Source: Sphingomonas mucosissima (lineage in GTDB: Bacteria; Pseudomonadota; Alphaproteobacteria; Sphingomonadales; Sphingomonadaceae). Taken from it: a DNA stretch of 64,000 nt. Position numbers and translations under genes: made by a program. The notes under the pieces are model-generated. The model saw only the letters and a list, made by a program, of their open reading frames with translations. It ran no database searches and was not told the origin of the DNA. The stretch covers positions 151,635 to 215,634 of the forward strand of contig NZ_NBBJ01000006.1 of the NCBI RefSeq assembly GCF_002197665.1. Direction: 5' to 3'. This document shows positions 62,550 to 64,000 of the stretch, piece by piece; the first letter of the stretch is position 1, and each line of letters starts with the position of its first letter.

Positions 62550-63218
62550 TCAGCCGACCGGCTCACCCACCTTGACCAGTGCCGAGGCCGGCAGCGTGAT
62601 GCCGTTGACGCCCAGGTTGACGCCCCCGGCGCCGGCCGTCACGTCGCGCACGGTGCCGACGCTGCTGACGTTTACCTTCACGTTGTTGCCTGCCTCATCC
62701 TTTCCGGCCACGGCAAGCGTGTAGGCTCCCTCGGGCAGCTTCGTGCCCGCCATGGTGGTGCCATCCCAATGGAAACGCCCTTGCTTTCCGTCGGCGTTGG
62801 CCGTGCGCGTATCCACGACTTTGCCGGTCGCATCGGTTACCGTCGCGACCAGCGACGTAATCGGCCGCTCTGCCTGATAGCTCCACGTTGCCGGGCTGGC
62901 CGCGGTCAGGCCGGATTGCGACGAGGCGAATACAGCCTCTCGGCCGATGAAATTGGATGCCTGTGCAATATCCTGCGTGCTCAGCCGCGACAGGATGCTC
63001 TTCAGCGTGTCCGTCTGCTGGATGGTCTGCTCGACTTGAGAATATTGAACAAGCTGCTGCGTGTATTCGGATGTCTCCATGGGATCGAGCGGATCCTGGT
63101 TCTGCATCTGCGTAGTCAGCAGCTTCAGGAACATGTTGAAGTCGCCCGTCGTCTTGGTCATCGCTGCGCTTTGCGCTGCGGCCGGCAAGTTGGTGTTCGT
63201 CGATAGAATGTTGGTCAT
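62550..63218 (-). CDS. flgD: FlgD, hook-capping protein
   Basis: A 222-residue protein. The N-terminal signature is FNMFLKLLTTQMQNQDPLDPMETSEYTQQLVQYSQVEQ, followed by the FlgD Tudor/Ig-like part (FIGREAVFASSQ, RFHWDGTTMAGTKLPEGAYTLAVAGKD) and a C-terminal VTAGAGGVNLGVNG. FlgD is the scaffold on which the hook grows. It follows fliK by 12 bp on the same strand. Confidence 0.95.
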   Translation of the reverse strand: MTNILSTNTNLPAAAQSAAMTKTTGDFNMFLKLLTTQMQNQDPLDPMETSEYTQQLVQYSQVEQTIQQTDTLKSILSRLSTQDIAQASNFIGREAVFASSQSGLTAASPATWSYQAERPITSLVATVTDATGKVVDTRTANADGKQGRFHWDGTTMAGTKLPEGAYTLAVAGKDEAGNNVKVNVSSVGTVRDVTAGAGGVNLGVNGITLPASALVKVGEPVG

Positions 63219-63230
63219 CGGCCTTGATCC

Positions 63231-64000
63231 TCAAGCCATGAGGTTGACGCGTCCGGCGGTGCGGAGCTGTTGATAAGCGGGCTCTTGCGGGCCAGCACTG
63301 ACGTGGTTCTCGCTGCCATGGCCACCGCTTTGCTGGTGCCGTTGCTGCTGTTGTTGCTGACGCTGCCAGAAGCCCTGCGCATCGCCGCCGCCCGAGCGCG
63401 CGTCGAAGCGGAAGCTCTGTTGATCGGCGCGGATGCCGGCATCAACAACGGCGCGCGTCAGATCGGCACTGTCGCGGCGCAGTAGCTCAAGGGCTTCCGG
63501 TCGTTCGACCGCAATGACTGCGCGCAGCGTGCCGCGATCGTCGAATGCCATGCGCACCTCGACCTTGCCGAACTCGGCCGGGTTGAGGCGCACCGTCAGC
63601 TCCTCGCCGCCGGCGGTGATCCGCTTGGCGATCGCAACGCCGGTCGCATGGCCGACATGGCCCGCGCGCGCGGCGACTTCCGGCTCCGGCGCGGCTGGAG
63701 CGGCGAGGGGCGCCTGCGGAGGCGTGACCTTGTCGGGCGCGCTGGTGAGCGCCGCCCCGGTCAATGTCGGCGCGGGCGGTGCAGCGGTTAGCTCGGGAGC
63801 CGATACCGGCATTCCCGTAATCGGCGTAGCGTTTGCCGCGTCACTCGTCTTTGCCTGCGGGAGCGGCGAGGCGGTCAGTGCGCCGGCCTGCGCGGGCGGC
63901 GGTGCGGTGGTCTCTAATGTGGCTGGCGCGGTGGTGCTTGCCGCTGGCGATGACGCAGCCAGGGAATGGAGGTGGGTGAGCGGCGGCGGCGGGGTGGGCG
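63231..64000 (-). CDS. fliK: FliK, hook-length control protein (C-terminal part, runs off the window)
   Basis: The frame stays open to the window edge, so about 256 residues are seen and the N-terminus is missing. The visible upstream part is a Pro/Ala/Thr-rich linker. The C-terminal domain has ELTVRLNPAEFGKVEVRMAFDDRGTLRAVIAVERPEALELLRRDSADLTRAVVDAGI, the Flg_hook (FliK-C) signature. A Gln-rich stretch (QRQQQQQQRHQQ) follows. FliK measures hook length and switches export specificity. Confidence 0.9.
   Translation of the reverse strand, partial: PTPPPPLTHLHSLAASSPAASTTAPATLETTAPPPAQAGALTASPLPQAKTSDAANATPITGMPVSAPELTAAPPAPTLTGAALTSAPDKVTPPQAPLAAPAAPEPEVAARAGHVGHATGVAIAKRITAGGEELTVRLNPAEFGKVEVRMAFDDRGTLRAVIAVERPEALELLRRDSADLTRAVVDAGIRADQQSFRFDARSGGGDAQGFWQRQQQQQQRHQQSGGHGSENHVSAGPQEPAYQQLRTAGRVNLMA

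Overview
The window is chromosomal DNA of about 64-65 % G+C from an alphaproteobacterium, most likely a sphingomonad (Sphingomonas or a close relative). The signs are the Tad/Cpa pilus layout, FlbT and a DUF6468-type gene in the flagellar cluster, the sphingomonad-style intergenic inverted repeats, and strong third-position G/C. The species cannot be fixed from sequence alone. I see no tRNA, rRNA, CRISPR array, transposase or prophage.

Layout. (1) 1-6213, minus strand: tight pilus genes cpaA, cpaB, cpaC, cpaD, cpaE, tadB and the start of tadC. The ATPase gene cpaF is absent from its usual place. (2) 6269-11486: housekeeping genes, namely an alpha/beta hydrolase, a DAO-type flavoprotein, RNase HI, homoserine kinase, IspH and a lipoprotein. 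(3) 11561-16764: a tandem glycine riboswitch followed by gcvT, gcvH, gcvPA and gcvPB, with two different inverted-repeat elements between the last three. (4) 16947-19701: D-lactate dehydrogenase, an OhrR-like MarR regulator, and an OxyR-like LysR regulator that lacks the redox cysteines. (5) 20092-24926: an ABC-HlyD-TolC type I export operon whose ABC protein has lost every ATPase motif, then a DUF2062 gene. (6) 24923-32896: a cytochrome c oxidase cluster (fused subunit I-III, subunit II, CtaG- and CopD-type helpers) joined by overlapping reading frames to a GH15 glycosidase and an SDR. (7) 33045-42510: a lipoprotein, an SLC13 permease, a chemoreceptor, an alginate-export-type porin, and a FixL/FixJ-like oxygen-sensor-type two-component system. 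(8) 42708-64000: a large flagellar cluster with flagellin, flgFGAH, fliL-fliM-DUF6468-motE, flbT-fliI-fliJ-transglycosylase, a divergent sigma factor, flgE-flgK-flgL, flgD and fliK, plus several unassigned genes.

How the parts work together. The flagellar genes supply hook, rod-ring, filament-junction and export-ATPase parts and the flagellin. The chemoreceptor feeds the same motility system. The FixLJ-like pair and the oxidase cluster fit oxygen-dependent respiratory control. The glycine riboswitch couples glycine level to its cleavage. The points most worth following are the motif-less ABC protein with its HlyD/TolC partners, the atypical sigma factor together with a recurring TATAAT-type element and a shared palindrome CGGCAAnnnTTGCCG in front of flagellar operons, the OxyR-like regulator without cysteines behind a perfect OxyR-type half-site, and the Met-to-His change at the CuA site of oxidase subunit II.
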